Shown: positions 54,198 to 61,841 of the stretch, piece by piece
Layout: each line of letters begins with the position of its first letter
Numbering within the stretch: the first letter of the stretch is position 1
From: Saccharopolyspora thermophila
Lineage (GTDB): Bacteria; Actinomycetota; Actinomycetes; Mycobacteriales; Pseudonocardiaceae
Reading direction: 5' to 3'
Length of the DNA: 64,000 bases
Assembly: GCF_014646075.1 (NCBI RefSeq)
Contig: NZ_BMMT01000002.1
Location: forward strand, 186,001 to 250,000
Made by a program: the position numbers and the translations under genes
The notes under the pieces: model-generated
What the model was told of the DNA's origin: nothing
The model's input: the letters and a program-made list of their open reading frames with translations, nothing else
The model's database searches: none

Positions 54198-54267
54198 CCT
54201 CGGCGAACGTGGCGACTGTGGACGGTTCCGGGCGCGGTGCCCGGCTGAAAACGAGCGAGGAGCAGCA

Positions 54268-56025
54268 GTGATCGGTCTGTTCGCGGTGACCGCGGCGGGG
54301 CGGCGGGCGGCCGCCGAGTTGGCCGCCCGGCTGGGACCGGACGCGGTGGTCGCCGACGGCCCGATCGGCCCCGCCGTCCGCCGTCTCTGGGACCACCTCG
54401 ACGCGGCGGTGTTCTTCCTGGCCAGCGGCGCCACCGTGCGGCTGGTCGCGCCGCTGCTGCGGGACAAGCACACCGACCCGGGCGTGGTGTGCGTCGACGA
54501 GGCGCAGCGCTTCGCCGTCGCGCTGACCGGCGGCCACGCCGGTGGGGCGAACGCGCTCGCCGAACAGGTCGCCGACCTGCTCGGCTGCACGCCGGTGGTC
54601 ACCACCGCCTCCGACAGCACGGGCGCCACCGCGCTGGACGAGCTCGTCGACCTGCTCGACGCCACTGTGGACGGTGACCTGGCGGGCTGCGGCGTGGCCG
54701 TGCTCGATGGCGCGCCGGTCCGCCTGGTCAACCCGCTCGGCTTCCCGCTGCCCGCGCTGCCGCCGAACGTCGGCCCGGACGTCGAGGACCCGGTGTGGAC
54801 GGTGGTCATCGACGACCGGCGCCCCGAGTCCCGTGACGAGGACTGGGTGCTGCGGTTGATCCCGCGCACCCTGGTGGTGGGCGTCGGTTCGGCGCGCGGC
54901 GTGTCGCGCACCGCGGTGACCGAGACGCTCGCCCGGCTGGACAGCGAGCACGGCCTGGACCCGCGGGCGATCCGCGCGTTCGCCAGCGTCGATCTCAAGG
55001 CGGACGAGGAAGGCATCCTGCACGCCGTGCAGGACCTGGGCTTCTGGCACTCCGCCGGGGGCGACGAGCTGCCGCTGCTGACGTTCCCGGCGCAGGTGCT
55101 CGCCGAGGTGGCGGTCCCGAACCCGAGCGAGGTGGTGCGCGCCGAGGTCGGCACGCCCAGCGTGGCCGAGGCGTCGGCGCTGCACGCGGCGGCCGAGCTG
55201 GCTCACGGCGCGCCGGTCGAGCTGGTCGCGCCGAAGATCAAGGGCGACAACGTGACCGTCGCGGCGGCCCGGATCCGGCCGCGGGGCAGGCTGGCGATCG
55301 TCGGCATCGGTCCCGGAGCCCCGGACCTGCGCACGCCGCGCGCCGAGGCAGAGCTGCGCCGCGCGTCCGTCGTCGTCGGCCTGGACCAGTACCTCGACCA
55401 GGTGCGCCACCTGCTGCGCCCGGGCACGGAGGAGCGCGCCACCGGGCTCGGGGCTGAGGAGGAGCGGGCCGCCGAGGCGATCGCCCTGGCTCGGCAGGGC
55501 CGCGCGGTGGCGTTGATCGGGTCCGGTGACGCCGGGGTGTACGCGATGGCGAGCCCGGCGCTGGAGAAGGCGGGCGTGGACATCGAGGTCATCGGGGTGC
55601 CAGGGGTGACCGCCGCACTGGCCGCGGCGGCCCTGCTCGGCGCGCCGCTCGGCCACGACCACGCCCTGATCAGCCTGTCCGACCTGCACACGCCGTGGGC
55701 GGTCATCGAACGCCGCATCCGCGCGGCGGCCGAGAGTGACCTGGTGGTGTGTTTCTACAACCCGCGTTCGGCGGAGCGGCACTGGCAGCTGGGCCGGGCC
55801 CTGGAGATCCTGGCCGAGCACCGCCCGGCGACCACCCCGGTCGGCGCGGTCCGCCAGGCCAGCCGCGCGGGCCAGCGCGTGTGGTGCGCCCCGATCGGCG
55901 ACTTCGACCCGGCGGAGGTGGACATGTTCACCACGGTCATCGTCGGATCCTCGCAGTCCGCGGTGATCGGGCAGCGCATGGTGACCCCGCGCGGCTACCG
56001 CTGGATGGCACCGGATGCCCGCTGA
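54268..56025 (+). CDS. cobJ: fusion of cobalt-precorrin-5A hydrolase (CbiG) and precorrin-3B C17-methyltransferase (CobJ)
   Basis: A 585-residue bifunctional protein. The N-terminal CbiG part (1 to about 335) has FFLASGATVRLVAPLL, VALTGGHAGGANALAEQVAD and a C-terminal subdomain with VVGVGSARGVSRTAV. The CobJ part (from about 340) has LAIVGIGPGAPDLRTPRA, ALIGSGDAGVYAMASPALE and VCFYNPRSAERHWQL, and contracts the corrin ring by methylating C17. GCGAGGAG precedes the GTG. The 70-nt gap after cobL is the largest inside the operon. The stop overlaps the ferredoxin gene. Confidence 0.93.
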   Translation: MIGLFAVTAAGRRAAAELAARLGPDAVVADGPIGPAVRRLWDHLDAAVFFLASGATVRLVAPLLRDKHTDPGVVCVDEAQRFAVALTGGHAGGANALAEQVADLLGCTPVVTTASDSTGATALDELVDLLDATVDGDLAGCGVAVLDGAPVRLVNPLGFPLPALPPNVGPDVEDPVWTVVIDDRRPESRDEDWVLRLIPRTLVVGVGSARGVSRTAVTETLARLDSEHGLDPRAIRAFASVDLKADEEGILHAVQDLGFWHSAGGDELPLLTFPAQVLAEVAVPNPSEVVRAEVGTPSVAEASALHAAAELAHGAPVELVAPKIKGDNVTVAAARIRPRGRLAIVGIGPGAPDLRTPRAEAELRRASVVVGLDQYLDQVRHLLRPGTEERATGLGAEEERAAEAIALARQGRAVALIGSGDAGVYAMASPALEKAGVDIEVIGVPGVTAALAAAALLGAPLGHDHALISLSDLHTPWAVIERRIRAAAESDLVVCFYNPRSAERHWQLGRALEILAEHRPATTPVGAVRQASRAGQRVWCAPIGDFDPAEVDMFTTVIVGSSQSAVIGQRMVTPRGYRWMAPDAR

Positions 56026-56197
56026 CCCGCTGACCATCTCGGCGGCCTGCACGGCCTGCGGTGCCTGCCTGCTGACCTGCCCGCAACACGCGCTGCGCCC
56101 GGCCCCGGGCCGCCCCCGGGTCCTCCGGGAATCCTGCACGTCCTGCGGCGAGTGCGTGGAGATCTGCCCGGCGGACGCCATCGAACTCACGCCCTGA
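56015..56197 (+). CDS. 2[4Fe-4S] ferredoxin coupled to CobJ
   Basis: A 60-residue ferredoxin with two CxxCxxCxxxCP clusters (CTACGACLLTCP and CTSCGECVEICP). Its start lies 11 nt inside the cobJ gene, so it is translated with it. Since CobG is not seen, it may supply electrons for, or a cluster near, the ring-contraction step; this is inference. Confidence 0.88.
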   Translation: MPADPLTISAACTACGACLLTCPQHALRPAPGRPRVLRESCTSCGECVEICPADAIELTP

Positions 56198-56269
56198 CGG
56201 TGCGGTGCGGCGTGATCGAGAGCCGCGGGTCGTTGGTCGGGGAGTGGCGGGCGTGGGAAGCTGGGTTCG

Positions 56270-57715
56270 ATGAGCGGGCACATGTCGCCGGAGGAGTTCC
56301 GGCGGTTCGGCAGGCAGGTCGTCGACTGGATCGCGGACTACTACGCCGGGATCGAGTCACATCCGGTCCGGTCGCAGGTGCGGCCGGGGCAGGTGCGGGC
56401 GCAGCTGCCCGCGCACCCGCCGGAGCGCGGCGAGCCGTTCGAGCAGGTGCTGCGGGACCTGGACGCCGTGCTGATGCCGGGGGTGACGCACTGGCAGCAC
56501 CCGAACTTCTTCGCCTACTTCCCGGCCAACGCCACCGGTCCGGCCATCCTCGGTGACCTGCTCTCCAGCGGCCTGGGCGTGCAGGGCATGGTGTGGGCGA
56601 CCAGCCCGGCCTGCACCGAGCTGGAGACCGTCGTGGTCGACTGGCTCGCCGAACTGCTGGGGCTGCCCGAGCACTTCCGCACCGACGCCGCCGGTGGGGG
56701 TGTCATCCAGGACTCGGCCTCCAGCGCCGCTCTGGTCGCCGCGCTGGCCGCGTTGCACCGGGCCAGCGGCGGCCGGGTCGCGCGCGAGGGCATCACCCGC
56801 CGCCACACCCTGTACGTGTCCGCGCACACCCACTCCTCGCTGGAACGGGCCGCCCGGATGGTCGGGGTGGGCGCGGACAACGTCCGCGTCGTCGACGTCG
56901 ACCCAGCCACCCTCGGTATGGACCCGGCGCACCTCGCCGCGCTGATCGCCGAGGACCTGGCCGCCGGGGCGGTGCCGACGATGGTGTGCGCGACCGTGGG
57001 CACCACGTCGACGACGGCGATCGACCCGGTGCGCGCGATCGGCGAGGTGTGCCGGGCGAGGGGGGTGTGGCTGCACGTGGACGCGGCGTACGCGGGCGTC
57101 GCGGCGGTGTGCCCGGAGCTGCGGTGGATCAACGACGGGGTGGCCGAGTTCGCCGACTCCTACTGCACCAACCCGCACAAGTGGCTGCTGACCAACTTCG
57201 ACTGCAGCGTGCTGTGGATGGCCGACCGCGCGCCCATGATCGACGCGTTGTCGATCCTGCCGGAGTACCTGCGCAACCCGGCGACGACGTCGGGCGAGGT
57301 GATCGACTACCGCGACTGGCAGGTGCCGCTGGGCCGCCGCTTCCGTTCGCTGAAGCTGTGGTCGGTGCTGCGCTGGTACGGCGCGGAAGGGCTGCGCGAG
57401 CACATCCGCGGCACGATCGGGCTGGCGCAGGAGTTCGCCTCGTGGGTCCGCGACGACCCGCGCTTCGAACTGCTGGAACCGCATCCGTTCGCGTTGGTCT
57501 GCTTCCGTCCGCGCTTCCCGGAGCTGTCCACCGAGGAGGCCGACGAGCGGATTTTCGCGATCATGGAGTCCCTCAACGAGTCCGGCGAGCTGTACCTGAC
57601 GCACACCAAGGTGGACGGTCGGATGCTGCTGCGCGTGGCGATCGGCTCGCCGCAGACGGAACAGCGTCACGTGCGGGCGGCGTGGAAACGCATCCAGGAG
57701 GCGTTCACCGCCTGA
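56270..57715 (+). CDS. PLP-dependent aromatic-L-amino-acid decarboxylase (group II)
   Basis: A 481-residue group II decarboxylase. The N-terminal EEFRRFGRQVVDWIADYYAG, TQ-like substrate segment ATSPACTELE, CATVGTTSTTAIDP, VDAAYAGVAAVCPELR and the Schiff-base Lys 304 in TNPHKWLLTNFDCS are as in DOPA/tryptophan/phenylalanine decarboxylases. Start could be either of two close ATGs. It lies on the same strand after the ferredoxin but without overlap, and no link to cobalamin is known. Confidence 0.9.
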   Translation: MSGHMSPEEFRRFGRQVVDWIADYYAGIESHPVRSQVRPGQVRAQLPAHPPERGEPFEQVLRDLDAVLMPGVTHWQHPNFFAYFPANATGPAILGDLLSSGLGVQGMVWATSPACTELETVVVDWLAELLGLPEHFRTDAAGGGVIQDSASSAALVAALAALHRASGGRVAREGITRRHTLYVSAHTHSSLERAARMVGVGADNVRVVDVDPATLGMDPAHLAALIAEDLAAGAVPTMVCATVGTTSTTAIDPVRAIGEVCRARGVWLHVDAAYAGVAAVCPELRWINDGVAEFADSYCTNPHKWLLTNFDCSVLWMADRAPMIDALSILPEYLRNPATTSGEVIDYRDWQVPLGRRFRSLKLWSVLRWYGAEGLREHIRGTIGLAQEFASWVRDDPRFELLEPHPFALVCFRPRFPELSTEEADERIFAIMESLNESGELYLTHTKVDGRMLLRVAIGSPQTEQRHVRAAWKRIQEAFTA

Positions 57716-57896
57716 CGGTCCGGCCCCCGCGCCGCGCCCGATTTCGCCTGAACTCGCGCGTTCCCCCGCCCGGGGTTTCCGAGTTCGCCCATAGTTGGGT
57801 TTTTGCCTTGCGCTCCGTGCGGAAGTGGGGTTTCCCCGTCCTTCTCGGTGAGTTGCCTTCGGTGTCCAGGATGGCTGGACTCGTGAGAATGGACGC

Positions 57897-58493
57897 ATGA
57901 GACGTTGGGCGTGGAGACGCGCTGTGACCGTGTGGCGCGGTGCGGCGCTGACCCTGCTGGCGGCGCTGCACCTGCCGGTCGCGGCGCTGTCTCTGGTCTT
58001 CGCCTGCGGGTTCGGCAAGGACGAATCCCGTCGCACCCTCGCCAAGCTCCGCGATCTCGTCCGCGACATTCGGCCTCCCGTGCCCACCGGACGCGGCCTG
58101 GCCGACGCGGTGCGCGCCCTGGCGCTGGAGATGGTGGTGGACATCGACGTCGACGTCGACCTGCCCGGCCGGTGCCCGCCGGCGGTGGAGGCCGCCGCCT
58201 ACGTCGCCACCCGCGAGCTGATCACGAACGCGATCAGGCACGCCGCCGCCGAAACCATCCGGGTCGAGATCGGCCACCGGCAGCGGTCGCTACAGATTGT
58301 GGTCACCGACGACGGCGGAGGCGGCGCGGACGAGTCCCGGGGCAGCGGACTGGTGGGCATCCGGCGCCGCCTCGGTACCGTTGGCGGAACCCTGCACCTC
58401 AGCAGCCCACCAGGCGGACCCACCCGGGCGACGATGGAGATCCCGTGCGCGTTGTCCGCGCCGACGACCCCGTTCTACCCGGAGACGGCCTGA
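57897..58493 (+). CDS. short histidine-kinase-like ATPase lacking the phospho-acceptor region
   Basis: A 198-residue protein. A basic N-terminus and one or two hydrophobic segments (AALTLLAALHLPVAALSLVFA) join directly to the end of a NarL-type dimerisation helix (RRTLAKLRDLVRDIRPPV, then GRGLADAVRAL) and a full HATPase domain: N box ELITNAIRHA, G1 DDGGGGADESRGSG, G2 LVGIRRRL. The phospho-accepting His helix and any sensor domain are missing. No response regulator is adjacent. It looks like an internally deleted sensor kinase, perhaps now an ATP-binding regulator or a decaying gene. Confidence 0.65.
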   Translation: MRRWAWRRAVTVWRGAALTLLAALHLPVAALSLVFACGFGKDESRRTLAKLRDLVRDIRPPVPTGRGLADAVRALALEMVVDIDVDVDLPGRCPPAVEAAAYVATRELITNAIRHAAAETIRVEIGHRQRSLQIVVTDDGGGGADESRGSGLVGIRRRLGTVGGTLHLSSPPGGPTRATMEIPCALSAPTTPFYPETA

Positions 58494-58534
58494 GCGCGCA
58501 CAAAACCGCCGGAGTACCCCAAGCGGAGCGCCAG

Positions 58535-58564
58535 CGGCCGCCGCGGCGGGTTCCGCGGCGGCCG
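58535..58564. terminator. perfect 12-bp bidirectional hairpin
   Basis: CGGCCGCCGCGG pairs with CCGCGGCGGCCG over a 6-nt loop, midway between two convergent genes. Likely a bidirectional terminator. Confidence 0.7.
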
Positions 58565-58576
58565 AACCGGGCCCGT

Positions 58577-58846
58577 TCAGGCGGGCAGGTGCACGCGGCG
58601 GTGCAGGCGCTCGCCGATGTCGCGCGCCGCGTGGTCCAGCAGCTTGTGCGCCAGTTCGAACAGGGCGCGCGCGATCGCGATCTCGTCGCCGATCTGCGGT
58701 ACCTCGGGGTCGTCCGGGTGGCGCCGCGCCGTGCCGTGTCCGTGCATCTGCTGACCGGACGGGGTGGTGAAGCCGACGTCCGCGGTGGTCTTCGCGCCCG
58801 CCTCCATGACCTGCATGTTCAGCGTGATCGTGTGCGTCTCGTTCAT
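58577..58846 (-). CDS. DUF1876-family small protein
   Basis: An 89-residue cytosolic protein. GGGAGG precedes the ATG. The double-stranded-RNA-binding-like alpha/beta fold of DUF1876 is suggested by TADVGFTTPSGQQMHGHGTARRHP and GDEIAIARALFELAHKLLDHAARDIGE. Function unknown; many copies occur in actinomycetes. Confidence 0.8.
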   Translation of the reverse strand: MNETHTITLNMQVMEAGAKTTADVGFTTPSGQQMHGHGTARRHPDDPEVPQIGDEIAIARALFELAHKLLDHAARDIGERLHRRVHLPA

Positions 58847-59017
58847 GGTGATCGCCTCCCGTACCGGCTGGCCTAGCCCCAGGATGCGCCGCGCCGCGGC
58901 GGCAGCGGAAGGGCCGACTTCACCCGTCCGAGTTGTCTCGGGTGACCGGTTCGGACCGCCGCGCGCCGGTTGGTGATCACACTCACCGGGTTTGACCAAG
59001 GACTGCGGGGCAGGCGA

Positions 59018-59170
59018 GGATACGTCGGCCGACAGGGCAGGAACCCGGTGTGAGTCCGGGACGGTCCCGCCACTGTGACCGGGGAGTGGCCCCCACCGCA
59101 CGCCACGGCCGAAAGGCTGGAAGGCAGGGGTGACCACGTCGATCCGGGAGTCAGGACACTGCGCGTCGGC
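59018..59170 (+). promoter_or_regulatory. cobalamin riboswitch upstream of the Co/Ni transporter
   Basis: Core elements are GGAACCCGGTGTGAGTCCGGG, CGCCACTGTGACCGGGGAG and the B12 box CGGGAGTCAGGACACTG (59144-59160). Short outer pairing is possible between GTCGGCCGAC near the left end and CGTCGGCC after the B12 box. Downstream, a G/C palindrome (CGCGCCGCGGCGCG) may be the expression platform; it differs from the CGGGG/CCCCG design of the other two. The 393-nt gap holds no gene. Confidence 0.93.
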
Positions 59171-59239
59171 CCCGCGCCGCGCCGCGGCGCGCGGACACCG
59201 AGCCCCTCGGGCGGGAGAACCCAGGAGGTCGGAGATCCC

Positions 59240-60292
59240 ATGTCTTGGGATGCCGAAGCAGGCCGGGCGCAGACCGGCTGGGGCGCCGCGGAGCGCCGGA
59301 AAGCAGCGGTCGTGCTGGCCGCGGTGGGCGTGCTGCACCTGGCGGGGTGGGGCGCCTACCTGCTGCAACAGGACGAGTTCGGCGTGGCGGGCGGTCTCGC
59401 CGCCGCGGGCACCACGGCGTACCTGCTGGGCCTGCGCCACGGATTCGACGCGGATCACGTCGCGGTGATCGACGACGCCACGCGGCTGCTGATGCAGCGC
59501 GGTCGCCGCCCGGTGTCGACCGGCATGTGGTTCGCGCTGGGCCATGCCAGCGTGGTGCTGTTCCTGGCCCTGGCGGTCGCCCTCGTCGCCGGGCCCGCGG
59601 CGCAGGAGTGGGCCGAGCAGGCCGGGGTGCAGGTCGCCACGGTCGTCGACATGGTGGTCATCGCGGTGCTGAGCACCCTGTCCGTGTTGAACGCCCTGGT
59701 GTTGCGGGACGCCCTGCGGCTGTTGCGGCGGGTCCGGCGGTGCGCCGTGGACGAGGCCGAGGTGGAACTGGTGCTGGGGCGGCGCGGGCTGCTCGCGCGC
59801 CTGCTGCGCGGTCGGATGCGCGCGGTGGGGCGGTCCTGGCACCTGTTCGGCATCGGCCTGCTGTTCGGGCTGGGCATGCAGACCGCGACCGAGATCACCG
59901 TGCTCGCCATGGTCTCGCCGACCGAGCGGCTGTCGGCGATCGCGGTGCTCAGCCTGCCGCTGCTGTTCGCCGCCGGAATGTGCACAGTGGACAGTGTGGA
60001 CGGGATGCTGATGTCGCGGGCCTACACCTGGTCGTTGGCCCGGCCGATCCGGCGGCTGTGGGTGAACATCATCACCACCGCGCTGACCGTCGGCCTGGCC
60101 GCGGTCGTCGCGTTCGTCGTCCTGAGTGGACTACTGGCCGAGCACGGTGTGTCCATTCTGGATGGTGTCGCCGCGCTGGACGAGCACTTCGAGCTGCTCG
60201 GCTACCTCACACTCGGGCTGTTCCTCGCCGTGTGGGGCGGCGCGGCCCTGTGGTGGAAGCTCACCACCCGCGGGGAACCGGAGGTCAGGTGA
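59240..60292 (+). CDS. NicO/NiCoT-family cobalt/nickel transporter
   Basis: A 350-residue membrane transporter with about eight helices. The NiCoT signature is clear: RHGFDADHVAVIDDATR at residues 66-82, with the HX4DH metal motif at 67-73, then LGHASVVLFLALAVAL and LFGLGMQTATEITVLAM. The cobalamin riboswitch in front argues for cobalt as physiological substrate. The stop overlaps the cobH start. Confidence 0.93.
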   Translation: MSWDAEAGRAQTGWGAAERRKAAVVLAAVGVLHLAGWGAYLLQQDEFGVAGGLAAAGTTAYLLGLRHGFDADHVAVIDDATRLLMQRGRRPVSTGMWFALGHASVVLFLALAVALVAGPAAQEWAEQAGVQVATVVDMVVIAVLSTLSVLNALVLRDALRLLRRVRRCAVDEAEVELVLGRRGLLARLLRGRMRAVGRSWHLFGIGLLFGLGMQTATEITVLAMVSPTERLSAIAVLSLPLLFAAGMCTVDSVDGMLMSRAYTWSLARPIRRLWVNIITTALTVGLAAVVAFVVLSGLLAEHGVSILDGVAALDEHFELLGYLTLGLFLAVWGGAALWWKLTTRGEPEVR

Positions 60293-60939
60293 GCGGCAGT
60301 ACGACAACAGGGGAAAAGGGCGGCCCGATGCGGCGTGCCGTGCACCCGATCGAAACCGAGTCCTACCGCATCATGCGGTCCCGGGCCGACTTCGCGCACT
60401 TCCCGCCGTTGACCAGAGCGGTCGTCGAACGCGTCGTGCACACCACCGCCGACCCCACCTGGACCGGTGAGGTCGCCGCCGACGAGGCGGCGTTGCGCGC
60501 GGGCCGCGCGGCGCTGCTCGCCGACGCCCCACTGATCACCGACGTGCGCATGGTCGCCGCCGGGATCACCGCCCGCCCCGCCGAGGTCGGCCTCGACCGC
60601 CCCGGCGTCGCCGAACTCGCCGCGGACGCCGGGCTGACCCGCTCCGCCGCCGGCATCCGGCTGGCCGCCGAGGCGCACCCCGACGGCGCGGTGTGGGCCA
60701 TCGGCAACGCCCCGACCGCGCTGTTCGAGCTGGTCCGTCTCGCCGCGGCCGGGCAGGTCCGGCCCGCGCTCGTCGTCGGCGTCCCGGTCGGCTTCGTCGG
60801 TGCCGTCGACGCCAAGGCCGCCCTGCGCCGAAGCGGCCTACCGGCCGCGAGCACCCTGACCGAACGCGGCGGTGCGGCGATCGCCGCGGCCGTGATCAAC
60901 GCCCTGCTCTACTGGGCAGAACCTGGAGGTGACCGGTGA
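60289..60939 (+). CDS. cobH: precorrin-8X methylmutase
   Basis: Moves the C11 methyl to C12, giving hydrogenobyrinic acid; 216 residues from the overlapping GTG, 203 from an internal ATG. Typical features are HPIETESYRIMRSRADFAHF with the catalytic-region His, DVRMVAAGI, AIGNAPTALFELVRL and VGVPVGFVGAVDAKAAL. It overlaps both neighbours by 4 nt. Confidence 0.95.
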   Translation: MSGSTTTGEKGGPMRRAVHPIETESYRIMRSRADFAHFPPLTRAVVERVVHTTADPTWTGEVAADEAALRAGRAALLADAPLITDVRMVAAGITARPAEVGLDRPGVAELAADAGLTRSAAGIRLAAEAHPDGAVWAIGNAPTALFELVRLAAAGQVRPALVVGVPVGFVGAVDAKAALRRSGLPAASTLTERGGAAIAAAVINALLYWAEPGGDR

Positions 60940-61841
60940 CCGAACCGCTGCTCGTCGTGGGCCACGGCACGGTGGACGACGGCGGCGTGGCCGAGTTCCA
61001 CGCCTTCCTCGACCGCCTCCGCGCCCGGATGGCGGCTGCCGGGGTCGACACCGAGGGCGGGTTCATCGAGCTGTCCGCGCCCGCGGTCACCGAGGCGTGG
61101 ACCCGGCTCGTCGAGCGCGGGCATCGCCGGATGGCCGCGGTGCCGCTGGTGCTGGTCGCGGCCGGGCACGGCAAGGGCGACATCCCGGCAGCCCTGGAGC
61201 GGGAGGTCCGCCGTCACCCCGGCACCTCGTTCGTGTACGGCCGTCCCCTCGGGCCGCACCCGGTGCTGCTGGAGCTGCTGGCCGAGCGGATCGACGCCGT
61301 GGTGCCGCGCGAGCAGTGGGCCGACACCGCGGTCGTGCTCGTCGGCCGCGGTTCCACCGACCCGGACGCCAACGCCGAAGTGTGCAAGGTCTCACGGCTC
61401 TTGCAGGAGACCTGCGGTTTCGACACGGTTGAGACCGCGTTCATCTCCCTGGCACCGCCGGACGTACCCGGTGGGCTGGAGCGGGCCCGCAGGCTCGGCG
61501 CGAAGCGCATCGTGGTCGCCCCGTACTTCCTGTTCGACGGCGTGCTGCCGCAACGCGTGGTCGCGCAAGCCCGCGAGTACGCGAGCTCCGCGCCGGACAT
61601 CGACGTCCGCGTCGCCGGATACCTGGGAGACTGCGATGCCCTGGCGGACCTCGTCGTGGAGCGCTACCACGAGGCGCTGCACGGCGACATCCGGATGAAC
61701 TGCGACACCTGCGCCTATCGGGTGCTGCTGCCGGGGTTCGAGGACAAGCTGGGCGCACCGCAGACACCGCACCACCACCCCGACGATCCGACCGGGCACG
61801 GTCACGGACACGGACACGCACATGGCCACTCAACCCGATAA
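60936..61841 (+). CDS. cbiX: sirohydrochlorin/cobalt chelatase CbiX, long form with His-rich tail
   Basis: A 301-residue class II chelatase with two repeated half-domains; each begins with the LLVVGHGT or VVLVGRGST strand. Active-site-like His occurs in LVAAGHGKGDIP, and the second half has APYFLFDGVLPQRV. The C-terminus has the sequence DTCAYRV and ends in GHGHGHGHAHGH, a metal-binding tail as described for bacillus CbiX. It could insert Co(II) into sirohydrochlorin (early route) or Fe(II) for siroheme. Confidence 0.92.
   Translation: MTEPLLVVGHGTVDDGGVAEFHAFLDRLRARMAAAGVDTEGGFIELSAPAVTEAWTRLVERGHRRMAAVPLVLVAAGHGKGDIPAALEREVRRHPGTSFVYGRPLGPHPVLLELLAERIDAVVPREQWADTAVVLVGRGSTDPDANAEVCKVSRLLQETCGFDTVETAFISLAPPDVPGGLERARRLGAKRIVVAPYFLFDGVLPQRVVAQAREYASSAPDIDVRVAGYLGDCDALADLVVERYHEALHGDIRMNCDTCAYRVLLPGFEDKLGAPQTPHHHPDDPTGHGHGHGHAHGHSTR

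Noticed and set aside
52815-56283. Two minus-strand open frames of about 780-807 codons across cobL, the CbiG-CobJ gene and the ferredoxin
   Set aside because: Antisense shadows of well-supported cob genes; no motif and no ribosome-binding site.
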